Positions 24,990-37,705 of a DNA stretch of 64,000 nt are shown here, piece by piece; position 1 is the first letter of the stretch; every line of letters begins with the position of its first letter. The DNA is from Populus alba. Lineage: Eukaryota > Streptophyta > Magnoliopsida > Malpighiales > Salicaceae. The stretch covers positions 2,237,001-2,301,000 of the forward strand of contig NC_133301.1 of assembly GCF_005239225.2 (NCBI RefSeq), given 5' to 3'. The notes beneath the pieces are model-generated. The model saw only the letters and a program-made list of their open reading frames with translations, was not told the DNA's origin and searched no databases. Made by a program: the position numbers and the translations under genes.

Positions 24990-25322
24990 AGAATTACTTA
25001 CGGACTAATTCTCTCAAAAAGTTATAAAGTGTTGAAAAAAAAACTACATGACTTTATCACTAAACATTACTAACAAAATTATCGACGGACTAATTCCCTT
25101 GAAGAGTTCCAGGGAGTTGAAAAAACTGACATGACTTTGCCATTGAAAACTATAGACAAAATCACCAATAAACTAATTCTCTCGGAGAGTTCCGAAGAGT
25201 TCTAAAAAAAACCTACATGACTTTGTCATCAAAAATTAATGACGGACTATGTCCCTCAAAGAGTTTCGAAGAGTTAAGAAAAAATTACAAGACTTTACCA
25301 TTGAAAATTACAAATAGAATTA
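24990..25322 (+). repeat. Four degenerate ~75-85 bp direct repeats, CACTA subterminal type
   Basis: Units carry 'cggactaattc'-like starts at 25001, 25086, 25169 and 25243, each followed by '(g/a)agagtt', a short A-run and '(c)atgactttgtcat'-like blocks. Plant CACTA elements carry repeated transposase-binding motifs near their ends, often with GACGGA-like cores. This array ends right before a CACTA pentamer at 25324-25328. Confidence 0.6.
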
Positions 25323-25323
25323 C

Positions 25324-28165
25324 CACTAGAACAAAATTTTGTCAGAAAAATTTAGGGGGTTTTGGTAAATCTTAGGGGTTTTTAAAAAAAAATCAGTGTT
25401 AATTACCAATGTAATTATCTATGGTCTTTAAAAATTAATAAATATTTAATTATTTATTGGTAATTTTATGTGTAAAAAAACACTTTAATAGAAGAACAAA
25501 ATCCCTAATTCCTAAAAAAATATCATCTTCCTCTCTCTCATACTAATCTCCTAATCCATCATCCTTTCTCTCTTCTTTGTAGACTAATCTCATCATCCTC
25601 TCTCCTTCTCTTTCCCTAACCCTTCATTGTCCTACCTCTTTCTCTTTTCCTCTCTCTTCAAGACTGTAACTTTCCTTTTCAGGTATGTATTTTGCTTCCA
25701 TCTATTAGTTTTTTTTTTGTTGTTATTTTATTTGTTGTGCGAGATTAGTGTTGGTTGTTGGGTTGCTTGCAATTATAGTTCTTTAAAATGAATGTTTTTT
25801 ATGTTGTTAATGTTTGTTTTTGTCCATAGATGTGTGTGATTTAAATTGGAGTGTGATTTAACTTCTTTGATTTTGAATTCATTTGTCATGCTCACTTTCT
25901 TTTTTTCATTTGTGATTTAACTTCTTTGATTTAACTTCTTTTTATTTTCTTTTTATGAATAAATCAAATGTATTATGCAATTTTTTTTAAGGAAGAGTTA
26001 AGATGTATTATTGTTCTAAAAAAATTTTCAATCATACTAATTATTTAATTAATGTATGATTTGATTTTATTTTGACCAATTTCTTCAATGTGCTGAACTT
26101 TTAAAAGGTACCTATAACAGCAATGCATTCAAAATCAAACACCCCAATAATTTCTAGTCATCCCAACCACATTAAAAGGTATGTTTTATGCAATACATGG
26201 TTTTTTATGATTTATAAGCTTAATTTTGAAGGTTATGTTTAATATACAAGGATCTTTATTAATCACAATACATGGTTTTTATGATTTATAAGCTTAATTT
26301 TGAACGTTATGTTTAATATACAATGATCTTTACTGATCACAATACATGGCTTTTTATGATTTGTTAGCACGTGACGCTCAATGTTTTTTACGTTGATCGC
26401 AATCCGGTGCAAAGAATCAAACCAAGAAAATTCATGATCTTATTATCATGCACACCGACAAATCAATTCCATTCATTTCACATGAAAAATGGATGGTAAG
26501 ATTCTGTATTATAAGATAATTTATTTTGAAAAATTGTTGTATTATATGAAAATATTTAACTAACAACAGCTTCCTTTCCCGTACTATTGTGCGTGGACAC
26601 GATTCAAGATCGATGGAGCTTTTTGTTGAAACCCACGTGAGAAATGAGGATGTTGCAAAGGAGTGCAGTAGCTTATGGATAGCCGAGCTCAGAAGTTCAT
26701 GGTAAGTTGGATTTCAACATTTTTTTTTCTTAACTTAATATTATTATTATTAATTTGCTAACTTTTTTTTAGGGAACATATAACATATAATTACATGAGA
26801 GATACATAGACTTTCCTTTAACTCATTTGAAACTCGATATAGATTTGTGGTTGGAGGCTAAATCTACCGATGGACCCAATAGAAATCGAGTTTATGATAT
26901 CTCTAACGCTACAACTGAGGATATACGAGGAAGGGGGCGTAATGTATTAACTGTTTGTTCCTCTCAATCAAGATCAAGTCACTAATCTTTGATTGTCCAA
27001 GCGATTGTACGAGAACAAATTGAATTTCAGAAGACTCAACTTAGGCGTCGTTTGGTAACGTGGCTATAGGTGAGGTTCACTCGCAGCCACACATGAATTT
27101 TGTTTGGTAAGTAAAAAATCCTGCTTTTCATTGGTAGGGCCCATGAAAATTTGAAACAAAACTGAGGTTCACAAGAAGCAGCAAAATGCTACTTCTCCTG
27201 ATGGAAGAAAGCTGGAACAGTGGAGCCATGCTCCACTGTACAGTGTAAGTGAATCTTTTTTTTTTTTTTTTTGAAAAAACCAAAAAAAATTAAGTGATTT
27301 CACTCGCATTATTCATGAATAATATATATATATTTTTTTTTTAAAATCATGAAAACTGTAGTTTTTGTCGAATGAATTTTGTACATAATGAAATTATAAT
27401 TTTTTTTTAAAAAAATGAGTTTTAGTTGAAAAACTAGTATTTAATATTATTTAATAACACACTATAAATTAGAAGGATATAGCATGATGACGTAGCATTT
27501 GTGAAATTTGATCACAATTCCAATTATGTTTCTTGCCGTGTCCGACCTAATTAAAAAAAATCAATTTTTATTTGTATTTTAATTTTGTTTTATTCAAAAA
27601 ATTAGAAGGAGATCACTTGATGACGTAACAAAAAATTTAGTTTTTGTTGTTGCGTGTTTAAGAAACCATGAAAAATATAGTTATTGTTGGATAGATTTCG
27701 GATGTGATGACATTGCATATAGTTTAATAGAATAATAAAAATTATTTGATATTAATATTATTTATTTCATGATGTAATAATAGTAGTTAAATTTACAATA
27801 TTTAAATTAAAAGTATTTTTTAATTATTTTATAACCTCAATTTGAAAAATATTTTTTTAACCAAACACATTAAACTACTTTTTTTTCAACCTCAATTTCA
27901 ACCACAGTTTTAACCAAACATATATTTTTTCAAACTAACCTCAACTAAAAGTACTTTTTATAAAACAACTTTTTTAAAACCACAACAGCAACCGCAATAC
28001 CAAACACACCCTTAATGCGGAGACGGTCAGCCTATGGATAAAGTGAATGTACTTGAGCAGCTCTTAACAACCCTCACTTATACATGTGGTTAACCTTATT
28101 GACATCCTAATTCCGGTGAAGATATGTCTCCGCCTCCTCCTCCGGTTTTTGTCCACTAAATAAAT
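25324..28165 (+). mobile_element. CACTA (En/Spm) element remnant with PTTA/TNPA-like exons, interrupted by element C
   Basis: It begins at a CACTAGAAC-type terminus (25324). A CT-rich leader (25500-25690) ends at a GT-like border, and decayed exons lie at about 26130-27040. The most readable piece (26835-27040) encodes 'LDLWLEAKSTDGPNRNRVYD' followed by 'ISNATTEDIRGRGRNVLTV', which matches the C-terminal region of plant PTTA/En-Spm proteins. Element C interrupts it at 27044-28011. After it the sequence ends with a Pro-run ('MSPPPPPVFVH' then stop at about 28118-28158), as in this family's tail. Stops (for example TAA near 26983) mark it as dead. No right terminus was found, so the end is approximate. 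Confidence 0.6.
27044..28011 (+). mobile_element. PIF/Harbinger-type non-autonomous element C, nested in the CACTA remnant
   Basis: 968 bp, flanked by TTA at 27041-27043 and 28012-28014. Left end 'ggcgtcgtttggtaacgtgg'; right end read inward 'gggtgtgtttggtattgcgg'. These are clear imperfect terminal inverted repeats of the GGGTGTGTTTGG class typical of PIF/Harbinger. Inside are traces of the transposase C-terminal segment seen in A and B, plus an imperfect palindrome at 27209-27231. Orientation is the same as B. Confidence 0.78.
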
Positions 28166-28901
28166 TGTATTTAATAATATTTTTTACATTAATAATAAAA
28201 TTTTGGTTTTTAATTTTAATTTATTTTTTGTATTGTTTATTTTATTTTATTTAAATATAAATACAATACTGAGAAAATTGTATTTAAAGAGCTGCAGACA
28301 TGTTTGAAAAATTAAAAACTTTTTAAGTTATGATATTTACACAATGAACCTATTTCACGAGATCTTGTGTTGCGATTGCGTCTGTAGAAATGTTTCCTCT
28401 GAGATATATATTGAGTATCACAGCTTCCTTCTCAGGTTACCAGATGCCTGAACTTTCAACAGAGCAGAGATGCAGATTGATGGCTGATTCTTCAAGCTTG
28501 TATGTAAAGTCTCATTCAAACATACAATCCAACCATCAATATCAAGCAAAAAGCTAAGAAAAAAAACAAAAACAAAACAGCTTTTGCCTTGCTTTTACTA
28601 AAAATCAGAAAATCCAGAACTTAATCATGACTGTGCACATTCAGTGATTCAAACTGTGCCTGAGCTTCATCGCTGATGACACCACTGCACTGACAAACAC
28701 ATGCACACTCTGCCCACCAAACCCTGTCGACGAGGGATCGAATATCATGCGTCTATGGTTCCTGTAGCTCTTCATTTGGGAGCACTGTGCTGCTTTCTCC
28801 TCCTTTCTTTTTCTTATGAATAATGCATTCAAGCCACTCTCTTTCCCGAGTCACGTGTCTTCGTCTTCCTTCTTGCATTGCTGGTAAAAAAAAAAAAGAC
28901 A
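28166..28901. other. Spacer with a short, possibly coding minus-strand frame
   Basis: 28166-28340 is AT-rich. 28350-28880 has gene-like composition. A minus-strand frame at 28641-28832 encodes 63 residues, beginning MNALFIRKRKEEK with 'RRMIFDPSSTGFGG' in the middle. It resembles nothing I can name. It could be a small gene, a gene fragment or chance. Confidence 0.3.
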
Positions 28902-29155
28902 TGTTATAAAATAATATAAATTATATATTAAAATTTTATTTAAAAAGTTTAAGTTATTGAATTGAAATGACTATTTAATATGATATCAAGAACTTTATGA
29001 CCAAGCAGTGATGAGTTTGAATCTTATCATCTCAAGCTAGATAATTAATAAACTTTTACTTAAAAAAATATGTTAAAAAATAATATAAATTATATTTTAG
29101 TATCTTATTTAAAATATTTAAATTATTAAATTAAAATGTTTCTTTGAAACACAAT
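28902..29155 (+). mobile_element. TRIM-like retrotransposon, degenerate copy
   Basis: Two near-identical short terminal repeats begin at 28902 ('tgttataaaataatataaat') and 29071 ('tgttaaaaaataatataaat'). Directly after the left one is 'tgatatcaagaac' (28981), a decayed form of the tRNA-Met primer binding site that is intact in the copy at 51849. There is no coding capacity. Confidence 0.55.
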
Positions 29156-29539
29156 ACTAGCTCGCATCTTTTTCTGTTTGAGCATGCATCGCATATAAGA
29201 AATTGATCCATCGCATGTCGAAGAGAAGCTGGATAATCATGTTCAATCCTTCAGATTTATCTCCGAAGAATAAAAATCCCTTTTTTTCTACTGTTTTAAT
29301 AACAATCACAGTAATTTTGGATTCGTTTTTCGGCTACGAGATGATAACAAAAATTATTATAAAGATAAATTTATTTTGATTTTTTTAACTAAACACATTT
29401 TTTATCCTAAAACTCAAACACAACCACATATATACACACACATAAGTGAGGGGAAAAAATCATATGGCCTCACTTTACATTAAAAAATGAGTGATAGTAA
29501 ACCAATGTATATAATATTAACTTCAAAGGATTTTTATGT

Positions 29540-29690
29540 AGATGTAGTTAAGATTATTTTTTTAAAATATTTTTTTTGTTTGAAAATATATTAAAATAAT
29601 ATATATATATATATATTAATATTAAAAAATTTAAATTTAATAAAAAAAATTGATTCAAGCTTTTTAAAAAAAGGTATAGTAATTGCTTTC
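29540..29690 (+). repeat. Dispersed AT-rich MITE-like repeat, partial copy
   Basis: It has the family's 5' block ('agatgtagttaagatt', then 'aaaatatattaaaataatat') but lacks the 'catcagcacatcaaaacga' part. It is immediately followed by a fuller copy. Confidence 0.45.
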
Positions 29691-29704
29691 GAAGTTACTT
29701 TAGA

Positions 29705-29880
29705 ACTTATTTAAGAGTGTAGTTGTGATTGTTTTTTAAAATATTTTTCATATTAAAATATATTAAAATGATATTTTTTTTATTTTTTAAAAAATTATTT
29801 TTAAAATCAACATATCAAAACAATTCAAAATATATATAAAAATAATTTTTTAACAAAAAAAAATAAATGTTTTTAAAAAC
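29705..29880 (+). repeat. Dispersed AT-rich MITE-like repeat
   Basis: Begins 'ttaagagtgtagttgtgatt', has the 'atattaaaatgatattt' core and 'aaaatcaacatatcaaaaca' block in family order. Confidence 0.6.
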
Positions 29881-32800
29881 ATGAGTTGGTTTCAAACCGA
29901 CAATGTTTTTTTTTTTTTTTTTCCTCTCCGAAGCATATGTACGTTTGGGTCAGGATTTATACTAAAAAAACTCAAAGTAGATGGACTTGCTTTCAAAGAT
30001 AATTTTTTTGGGGATTTGGTTTATGTAAATCCCAAAGAAAGAAAGCTCAAGAAATTAAATAATTTCTCACCAATTAGACTTTAGATGTCTAACTTAGCTG
30101 GTAACTGATTTACTTGTCGTGTTATCATTTAAAGTTTTAATTTTTAAATAGCTACTATAAAAATAATTTTATAAAACTGCACTAATTTGGATATATTTAA
30201 TAATTAAAACTTTATAAAAAAAAATTGTATTTCCGATTTGTAAACTTTTCTAATAACACCAACAAGACCATGGCAAAAGAAAGTATTTTTCTTGAATAAA
30301 AAAATTGAAATATAAATATTATGCGTGACATCAACCAAAACTGCCTTGAGATGTTAGGATAGTGATTTGCGCATCTAGATATGAGTTAGATGAGTTAATA
30401 AAAAATAGATTTTAAGTTTTTTTTAAAAAATTTAAATTGATTTAAATTAATCAAATCAAATTGCAATCTTATACCTTGAGTTGGGTCGGGTAGTGTTTTT
30501 TTAACTACGAACATAACATTTAATTTGAATCAAATGTATAGAGTTGGTTTAAAAATACCATAACTACTTGGAAAAAGAAATCTAAAAACAAAGGTTCAAT
30601 GATCCTAGTTTGTCTATGAGGCTAATTGGTATTATGGTGAAAATATAATTGGTTAAATACTTAATTTTTTTTTTTTTTTTTTAAAAAAATATATATATAT
30701 ATATATAAATTGTTTTGATATGATAATGTTAAAAATAAATTTTTAAAAAATAAAAAATATTTTTTTTAATAAAAAAATATTTTAAATAACAACCACTACT
30801 ATAATACCTATATATTATACCACCTAGCTTGATTGACCTAACAAAATCTAATATTATAATATAAGTATTAGATTATTCGTGTGCAATTATTTATACTTTT
30901 CCTTGGATCGATGCTATATTAATTTGCACCGAATATTTAATTTAATCAGATTAAATAACATTTTGAAATTTTCAGGTTTTACCTGATAGTTATATACTAG
31001 GTTATTTTTGTGTGTTGTGTTACGAGATGGACTAAAAGCTTTTTTTTTTTTTAAGGTAAAAAAAGAATTTCTAGACTACATGGATTAGTTGATCTTATCA
31101 TTAAATATCTTAACAGCGAATTAAAATTAAATCTCACTATTCAACTCTTTATCAAATTTAAATTTTAAATTAAATCATGTAAAAAAAAATTTTTTTTAAC
31201 ATAGTTTAATTAACTTGGATGGATCCAAAGATTAAAAAAAAAAATTCAAAGCAAAAAATCAACAAAAAACACAAAATCAGGTATGCGGATCCAAAAACAA
31301 CCTGAACGACTTGTAAAAAGTAATATGACTTTTAGAAAAATTTAAAGATAGTATCTTTTTTGTTTTTAAAACAGTGAGACAACAATGTATTTGACTGGTT
31401 TATATTAATCCAAGTTAACTTCGTTAAACCATTACCTAGTTTATGGACTCTAATAAGTACTTATTTAACTATATAATAAAAAAAAATAAAAATCAAATAA
31501 AAATAAACCAGATATTAAAAATAAAATTGATTAAAAAAAATTAAACAAAGATTAATATTGAAAAATAAAATTAAAAAAACAAAGTTAAGACAGGTGCGCG
31601 AGCCTGAATGGCCCAACATGCTAAGGCTTTAAGGAAAAACTGGAGCTCGTGTGCATAGGTCATCTTTATTTATTTTTCTTTTTATAAAGGGTGGTCAATT
31701 GCCCATATATTTTTTAATTAAAAAAGGAAAGAAAATGCAACTCATCACCTATTGCACTCGACCTAAAATCTAAATATTATTGTGATGGCTTGAAAAATCA
31801 AAAAACAAGGATTTTTTGTTAAAAATTATTTTTCAACCTCTCTTTTTACCTGAAAACATATAATAAATATCACAAAAAACTCTTTAAACCACCTACTAAC
31901 CCCCTAAACACAACAAAATCAACCAAAAAATCTAAAATAATCTAGAAACAAAAATCAAAATGGAAAATCATCTTCTTTCTCTGACATGTTTATAGAAAAA
32001 ATAAATTTATCATCATCAGACTTTTCTTGTTAAATAAAGCTCATCAACTCCAAATTTGACCATTTTAGTTACCAAAATCATGGCAACGAGTCATTTTCTT
32101 CTTTTATTTTTCATTATTTTCTAATGATTTTCTCTTTTTTTTTCAAATCTAATGACTAAAAAACAAATAAAATAAAATTATAGACTGGAATGAAAATTGT
32201 CATGAATTCAAAGTGAGTCTTGTATTTTATCAATGTTTCACTTTTTATTCCTCTATGTTTTAATTTAGTGTTTTTTCCATCATTTCAAGCCTAACTCTAT
32301 CTAATTAGGTTATTGTAAGAAAAAAAGTTTGAAAAAAAAATTTAAGATGCTTCATTGATCATACCCTGGATATTTTAGTAAATATGTTAATGTTAATTCC
32401 AATATCTACTATTATCATACTAATCCTTGCTTGTTCCCCGGGTAGCTTGGGCTCAAATTTTTTTATCAATGCTAAAGAAAAATGTAAGCATTGGCAACGC
32501 GTTTTTACACTACTAAGAAAAATTTTAATTGTGAATCAAATACTTAATGGATATGTTTAATAAAATAAATGAATAATTATATATATATTAATAAATGTTA
32601 AAAAATTTTTATGATGCTAACTAATGATTAAGCTTATAAATTAAGACAATGATAGATATTTCATCACGGTACACAAAGAACTCTTCAATTCTTTTTATTT
32701 AATTGTACAATAATAAAAATATTTATTGAAAAAAAGTTATTATTTCTACTATTTTGAAAAAAAAAAAGACAAGGATCTCATCAAAAAATAAATATCAAAT

Positions 32801-34009
32801 TGATTTATATCTAATAAACTAACATCTCAAACATAATTATATTTATTTAATTATAATTAATATTTATTACACTTTGAAGCAAAAGAAAACAATCGTGAAG
32901 TGCCATACTAAATGGATGGCTACTAATATAAAAAAATTCACAATCTCATATGAAAATAAATTCAGAGACCAAATGATATTTAATGGAATAATCTTCTAAA
33001 CGATAATTTTACTTATTTTATTTAAATGAATTTAAATGAGAATTTAAAAAAAAAAAAAAACGTTAAAAAAGAAGTCCAAGAATCTAGGCATGATGGACCC
33101 GCTCTTAGCTAACAAAATAAAGGCAACCACGTACGAACTTGTAAGGGCAGGTTTGCATGCATGGCTTATTTTATTTATTTTTTTTATTAAGTTAGGTGGA
33201 CAACATATTATTTGCCTAACATTTTTCTTCTTATAAAAAACAATAAATGATATGTCATCTATTTTGTCAGGCAACTCGTGGTCTTTAGTTCAGTCGATAG
33301 TTATCTTAAATGCTTGGAAAGTCTGATTTTCGACTTTATAGAAAAAAAAACATTTAAATTTTTTTTTATACCAAAATCACCTTTAAAACCCAAAAAATCA
33401 AAAAATATTCTAATAAAATTCATCCCATTGAATACTGGATAATACTAAAATTAAACTCTATCATATTCTAAATTAAGTTAACTGACACTCTTTTTTTCTT
33501 CTCTCTTATTTTTAGATAACCCTTGTCTTCTATTTATAACTCAGGAATTAAAATGCAAATAAAATAAAGTTATGAATCAAAATGCAAGAACCTCTATAAA
33601 CATGGATTAAAAATGAAATAACAAAGTGAAAAAAAAACTTTGGGATCAAAAACAATAAAAACATGCCTCAACTATATTATTTTAAAACAAGAATCTTGAA
33701 TTTGGTTCCAAAATCAATTTTAATCTATAGAGTTTTAATTATATTTAATCAAGAAAACTACATATGATCTTATCAAATCAAGCATTGATATAATGTCAAG
33801 GTTTTTAAAAAATCAATTAAACATATGTTAACTGCTATCTAAATAACATATATTTTTATACCATTCTAAATAAAATATAATTTAAAAAATAACCATTACA
33901 CTATCTTCAGACATCTTTTTAATCATAGCAGGAGCTACTGAAGTGATAGGCAGCTTTGTCGATAATCATGATGATGAATGTCGATGGCATCACTCGAAGA
34001 TCCCAATGC
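29881..34009. other. AT-rich repeat-dominated spacer
   Basis: No gene recognised. It contains one reverse copy of the dispersed repeat (30660-30820), long A/T runs, and a short GC-richer patch at 31590-31640 ('cgcgagcctgaatggccc'), a motif also seen in altered form near 7090 and 63830. It is probably old transposon debris. Confidence 0.5.
30660..30820 (-). repeat. Dispersed AT-rich MITE-like repeat, reverse copy
   Basis: The minus-strand reading gives 'tatagtagtggttgtta', the poly(A/T) core and a 'cattatcatatcaaaacaat' block, matching the family order. Confidence 0.5.
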
Positions 34010-34130
34010 CTAAACTGTGCCTTGTTCAACAATTACAGCATCCTTAATTACAGGCAATGGTTTCCCTAATTCCATCCTCTTTGCAAATGCAATCATAAGC
34101 GACAACGTCCGAAATTGCTGGAAAAGAGGA
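34010..34130 (-). pseudogene. Possible 3'-terminal exon fragment, unidentified
   Basis: On the minus strand an AG border at about 34123 opens a frame reading 'FRTLSLMIAFAKRMELGKPL' and then 'PVIKDAVIVEQGTV' to a stop at 34010-34012. The local composition is gene-like inside AT-rich DNA. I do not recognise the family, and no upstream exon is visible. Confidence 0.25.
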
Positions 34131-34202
34131 GACATAAATCCGAAGGCAGAAAATGCCTAGCAAAGGCATTGATCATCCTATGATGCCATTCTTCGCACAA
34201 AA

Positions 34203-35660
34203 AATATATATATAAGAAAAGATTTGTGAGTTTGATCAGTTACCTACAATTCAACATTGCTAACTTGTAGACTCTAATTAGTTAAATACTAGTTGTATAC
34301 CCCGTACTATGTTTTTTTTTACACCAAAAAAAAAAATCTAATTACAAATAAAAAACCTTGAATTTAAGTAATAAATCAAGAATTATTTGTGATAATAAAT
34401 ACAAAAAAAGTTAACAAAAAGTAAATATTACATTGAAAAATTGAGAAAAAGATGTGGATCGATATACGATATCATAACATGGACAATAAACCTGATTGTA
34501 TTTCATTAACTTTCCTAGTTGGTATCATTTCTTTATTGAATAAAATAGCGATAATAATAATAAAAAAACACACAGCACAAAGTAGTTTGGATTAATTTTT
34601 CGAATGCAATAAAAAAATGTCAAGGCATCGTCAATGTATTTTTTAAGAAAAAAAACTTATTAGATGATATTTTATTATAAAATTATTGAGATGACAACAT
34701 ATTAAATCTACCTGAGTAAATCCGAGTTAATCGACCAAATTTATAATTTAAATCCTGAGATCATGATAAACCTATAAAAAAGCAAAACGAAACAAATTAT
34801 TTTAAGTCTCAATCAATTCAATTATCGAAGGATAAAACTAGAAATAAAAATATTTAATTTTAAAAATGAATAAAATACCTAAATTTAACCCTAACCTTCA
34901 TTGCTAACTTGTAGACTCTAATAGTTAAAGATATAAGAAAAGATTTGCTAAAGCTTATAAACTAATTTATGTTTACAACTCAACATTGCTAACTTGTAGA
35001 CTCTAATTAGTTAAATACTAGTACGTCGCGAGCTAGATAATTTCTTTTTTCAATATAAAAAAAATAAAAAATAAAAGTGCACTTACAACATGTTTTTATT
35101 TTTACACCAAAAAAATATTCTAACTACAAATAAAAAACCTTTAATTTAAGTAATAAATCAAGAATTATTCCTGATAATAAATACAAATAAAAAGTGAACA
35201 AAAATTAAAGACTAAATTGAAAATTAAAAAAGATGTGTTCAAGATATATATATCATGGACAATAAACATGATTGTATTTATTAATCTTGTTAGTTGGAAT
35301 CATTTTTTTATTGAATAAGATATCGACAATAAAAGAAAAACACATAGCATAAAGTAGTTTGGATTATTTTTTTGCATGCAATAAAAGAATGTCAAGGTAT
35401 CATCAGTGTATTTTCTAAGAAAAAAAATTATTAGATAATATTTTATTATAAAATTATTGAGACGACAACATATTAAATCTATCTTGGATAAATTCAAGTT
35501 AATTGATTAAATTTATGATTTGGATCTTGAAGATCGTGATAAACTTATAAAAAACAAAACAAAACAAATTAGTTTAACTCCTAATCAATTTATGTTGAAG
35601 GACAAAACTGGAAGTAAAAATATTTAATTTAAAAAATAAAAAAAATACTTAAATTAACTC
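34203..35660 (+). repeat. Tandem duplication, two copies of a ~720-780 bp AT-rich unit
   Basis: Matching landmarks recur in the same order: 'tataagaaaagatttg' at 34211 and 34932, 'ttgctaacttgtagactcta' at 34256 and 34985, 'catggacaataaac' at 34478 and 35254, 'aaagtagtttggatta' near 34579 and 35354, and 'gacaacatattaaatcta' near 34692 and 35464. The copies differ at many positions and by small indels, so the duplication is not recent. There is no coding capacity. Confidence 0.85.
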
Positions 35661-37170
35661 GAGTTAATCCTCAAAAATCGTGCTCCAACTCATTTTATAT
35701 GCTAATGCTTGTATTTTCATATTTTTCTTTTAAAAAGAATTCAACTGATTCAATAAAATTTATCTGTTTAGATTTACTTAAAATGCGTAGCAAACAAAGT
35801 CTCATATTAATAATTTTATTTTTAAATCTAGGTTTTGTTTAATTAATTAATAGGTTTGACGAGCTTTAGATTACGTAAAGGGAGCAAAATCCCCCCTTAA
35901 AAATCCCAGTATATACTTCAACAAATCTCAATCTAAGACCTCCTAATGAAAATCTCAAGTCTTAATAATCGAATTGTTTTTGTAGAGATTTTAATTTAAG
36001 GAGCAAGCTCTCTCTAGCAGTTTAGTAATATTAAAAATTTAAAATTCAACTTTGTCCATACAATTAAAAAATATATATTCCACTTCCCAAAAAAAAATAC
36101 TTTCTCATCATTTTACTTTTGGAGGCCGTAGTTTTGAAACCCGATCCGGCAGATCGATCTGGAATCCTGTTAATCCAGGACTGAAACCGGGCTGAATTGA
36201 AAAAAAAATAAAAAAAGAAAAAACCCGTTGTGACTTGGTTGACCCGGCGGGTTGACCTAGTTGAAAACTCAGCTATAACCTGTTGACTTTTTTTTTTTTT
36301 TACTAAAATGATATTGTTTTGATTTTTTTAAAAAACAAATTGACCCAAAAGACTCAGTGGTGCGGTCAAAACTTGATGACCTGGTCAAAACCCAAAATCG
36401 GACTAGGTCTGAAAACTATGATCGGAGGACGAAATATTACCTCCCTTCCCAATTAAAAAAAGAAAAGAAAGTGATTCTTTTTTATCTAAAAATATTTAAA
36501 TTCATAAGAAACTCAATATTTATTGACATTCATCCATAAAAAAAATTATTTATTTATAAATGTTAGTTTTATTCATCCCCAACTCCCAATTCTTACCTTG
36601 GGTTAGTTATTAACTAAACACTACAAAGAAAAAATTATTTATATTAGTTAAATAATTTATAATTTTTATTCTGGATATGTAATTGCATTTTAAATTTTAA
36701 TTTTATAAAAACTAAAATAACATACTTTTCATTAATAAAAACCAATTTAACCATACATATATTTTTGTAAAATCTATTTTTTTAAGTAGCTGGTGCCAAA
36801 GCTACCGCTGTAATGACATTCTCATCTTATGAATAAATAAATGGTGATTATGGTGGAATGCATAATCAAGCAGCTTTCTTGAAAAAAGGTCATTTTTTTG
36901 TTTACTTGTCTCGGTTACATTGACCAATGAAAAAGATCTTTCTTTTATAGCAATGGAATGGGGCACCCTTCACCCCGTAGGTCAGAAAGAGGCTCGCTAA
37001 CATGGTAAGAACACGAGGCCGACCTTTCTCACTGGTGACCGTCCAAGTTGTGGTAGGGGAGGAGAAGAACTGATGATATTGTCACTGTCGGTGGTTTCTA
37101 AGCAACCCCAACCTCTACAAGAACTGTAAAAGTTTCACAAGACTTTTGGCAGGAGAAACATTGAAGGAGG
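35661..37170. other. Spacer and distal 5' flank of the KIX gene
   Basis: AT-rich to about 36780, with one inverted-repeat element (36127-36420). From 36780 the composition becomes more balanced, which suggests the promoter of the KIX gene. No other gene is seen. Confidence 0.5.
36127..36420. mobile_element. TIR element, GGTC/GACC-rich family, copy 1
   Basis: About 290 bp. The ends are near-inverted: 'gtagttttgaaacccgatcc' at left, 'aggtctgaaaactatg' at right. The flanking arms are rich in 'gacccgg' and 'ggtcaaaac' and surround an AT-rich centre with 'aaaatgatattgttttgatt'. Two further copies lie at 60046 and 62428. There is no coding capacity; the superfamily is unassigned. Confidence 0.65.
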
Positions 37171-37175
37171 AGAGA

Positions 37176-37206
<31 letters not shown>
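37171..37206. repeat. (GA)n microsatellite in the KIX gene 5' region
   Basis: An almost pure AG/GA run about 500 bp upstream of the KIX start codon. Such tracts are common in plant core promoters and 5' UTRs; any regulatory role is inference. Confidence 0.9.
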
Positions 37207-37705
37207 TGATAGATAACGTTTCGAGGCAAAAAAAAAAAAAAAAAAAAGGAAGGGAAAAGGCCACAGAACCAATGGGGGAAAAAAATAGAGAGAGGGACTC
37301 TTGGGGCTAGGGGAAGCAGGCATGTGGATGAGTGGGGGACACACCAAACTCATTAAAACCCATTGAAATAATTGAGTTTGTGACAGAAAAGAGAGAAAAA
37401 GAAAGCCAAAGCCCTTATAAAAAAATATTAAAAAGCCCTTTGCATCTCTCATCACTTCTTGCATTTTTTTTTCTAGTTTACTGTGTTGTTGTTGTTGATG
37501 ATGATGTTGTTGTTCTGATCAATGTGTGTGTGTGACCTTTGAAGACTTGATAAAGTCACAAGCAAGAGTAAAAGGTAGGAAACCAAAAACTGAAGCTACC
37601 CTTTTCTTCTTGGTCACAGCTTTGTCAGCTTGGACCCCTCAAGGAAAGGAGAAATCTTGTTCTTTCTTTCTTCCTCTCAAAGAGTTAGTACTAGTGAAGA
37701 AGAAG

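Noticed and set aside
34203..35660. Possible CRISPR-like or satellite array
   Set aside because: Only two long diverged copies without regular short spacers, in a plant nuclear context.
37526..37705. In-frame upstream extension of the KIX protein
   Set aside because: There is no ATG in that frame, and the conserved family N terminus begins exactly at 37706.
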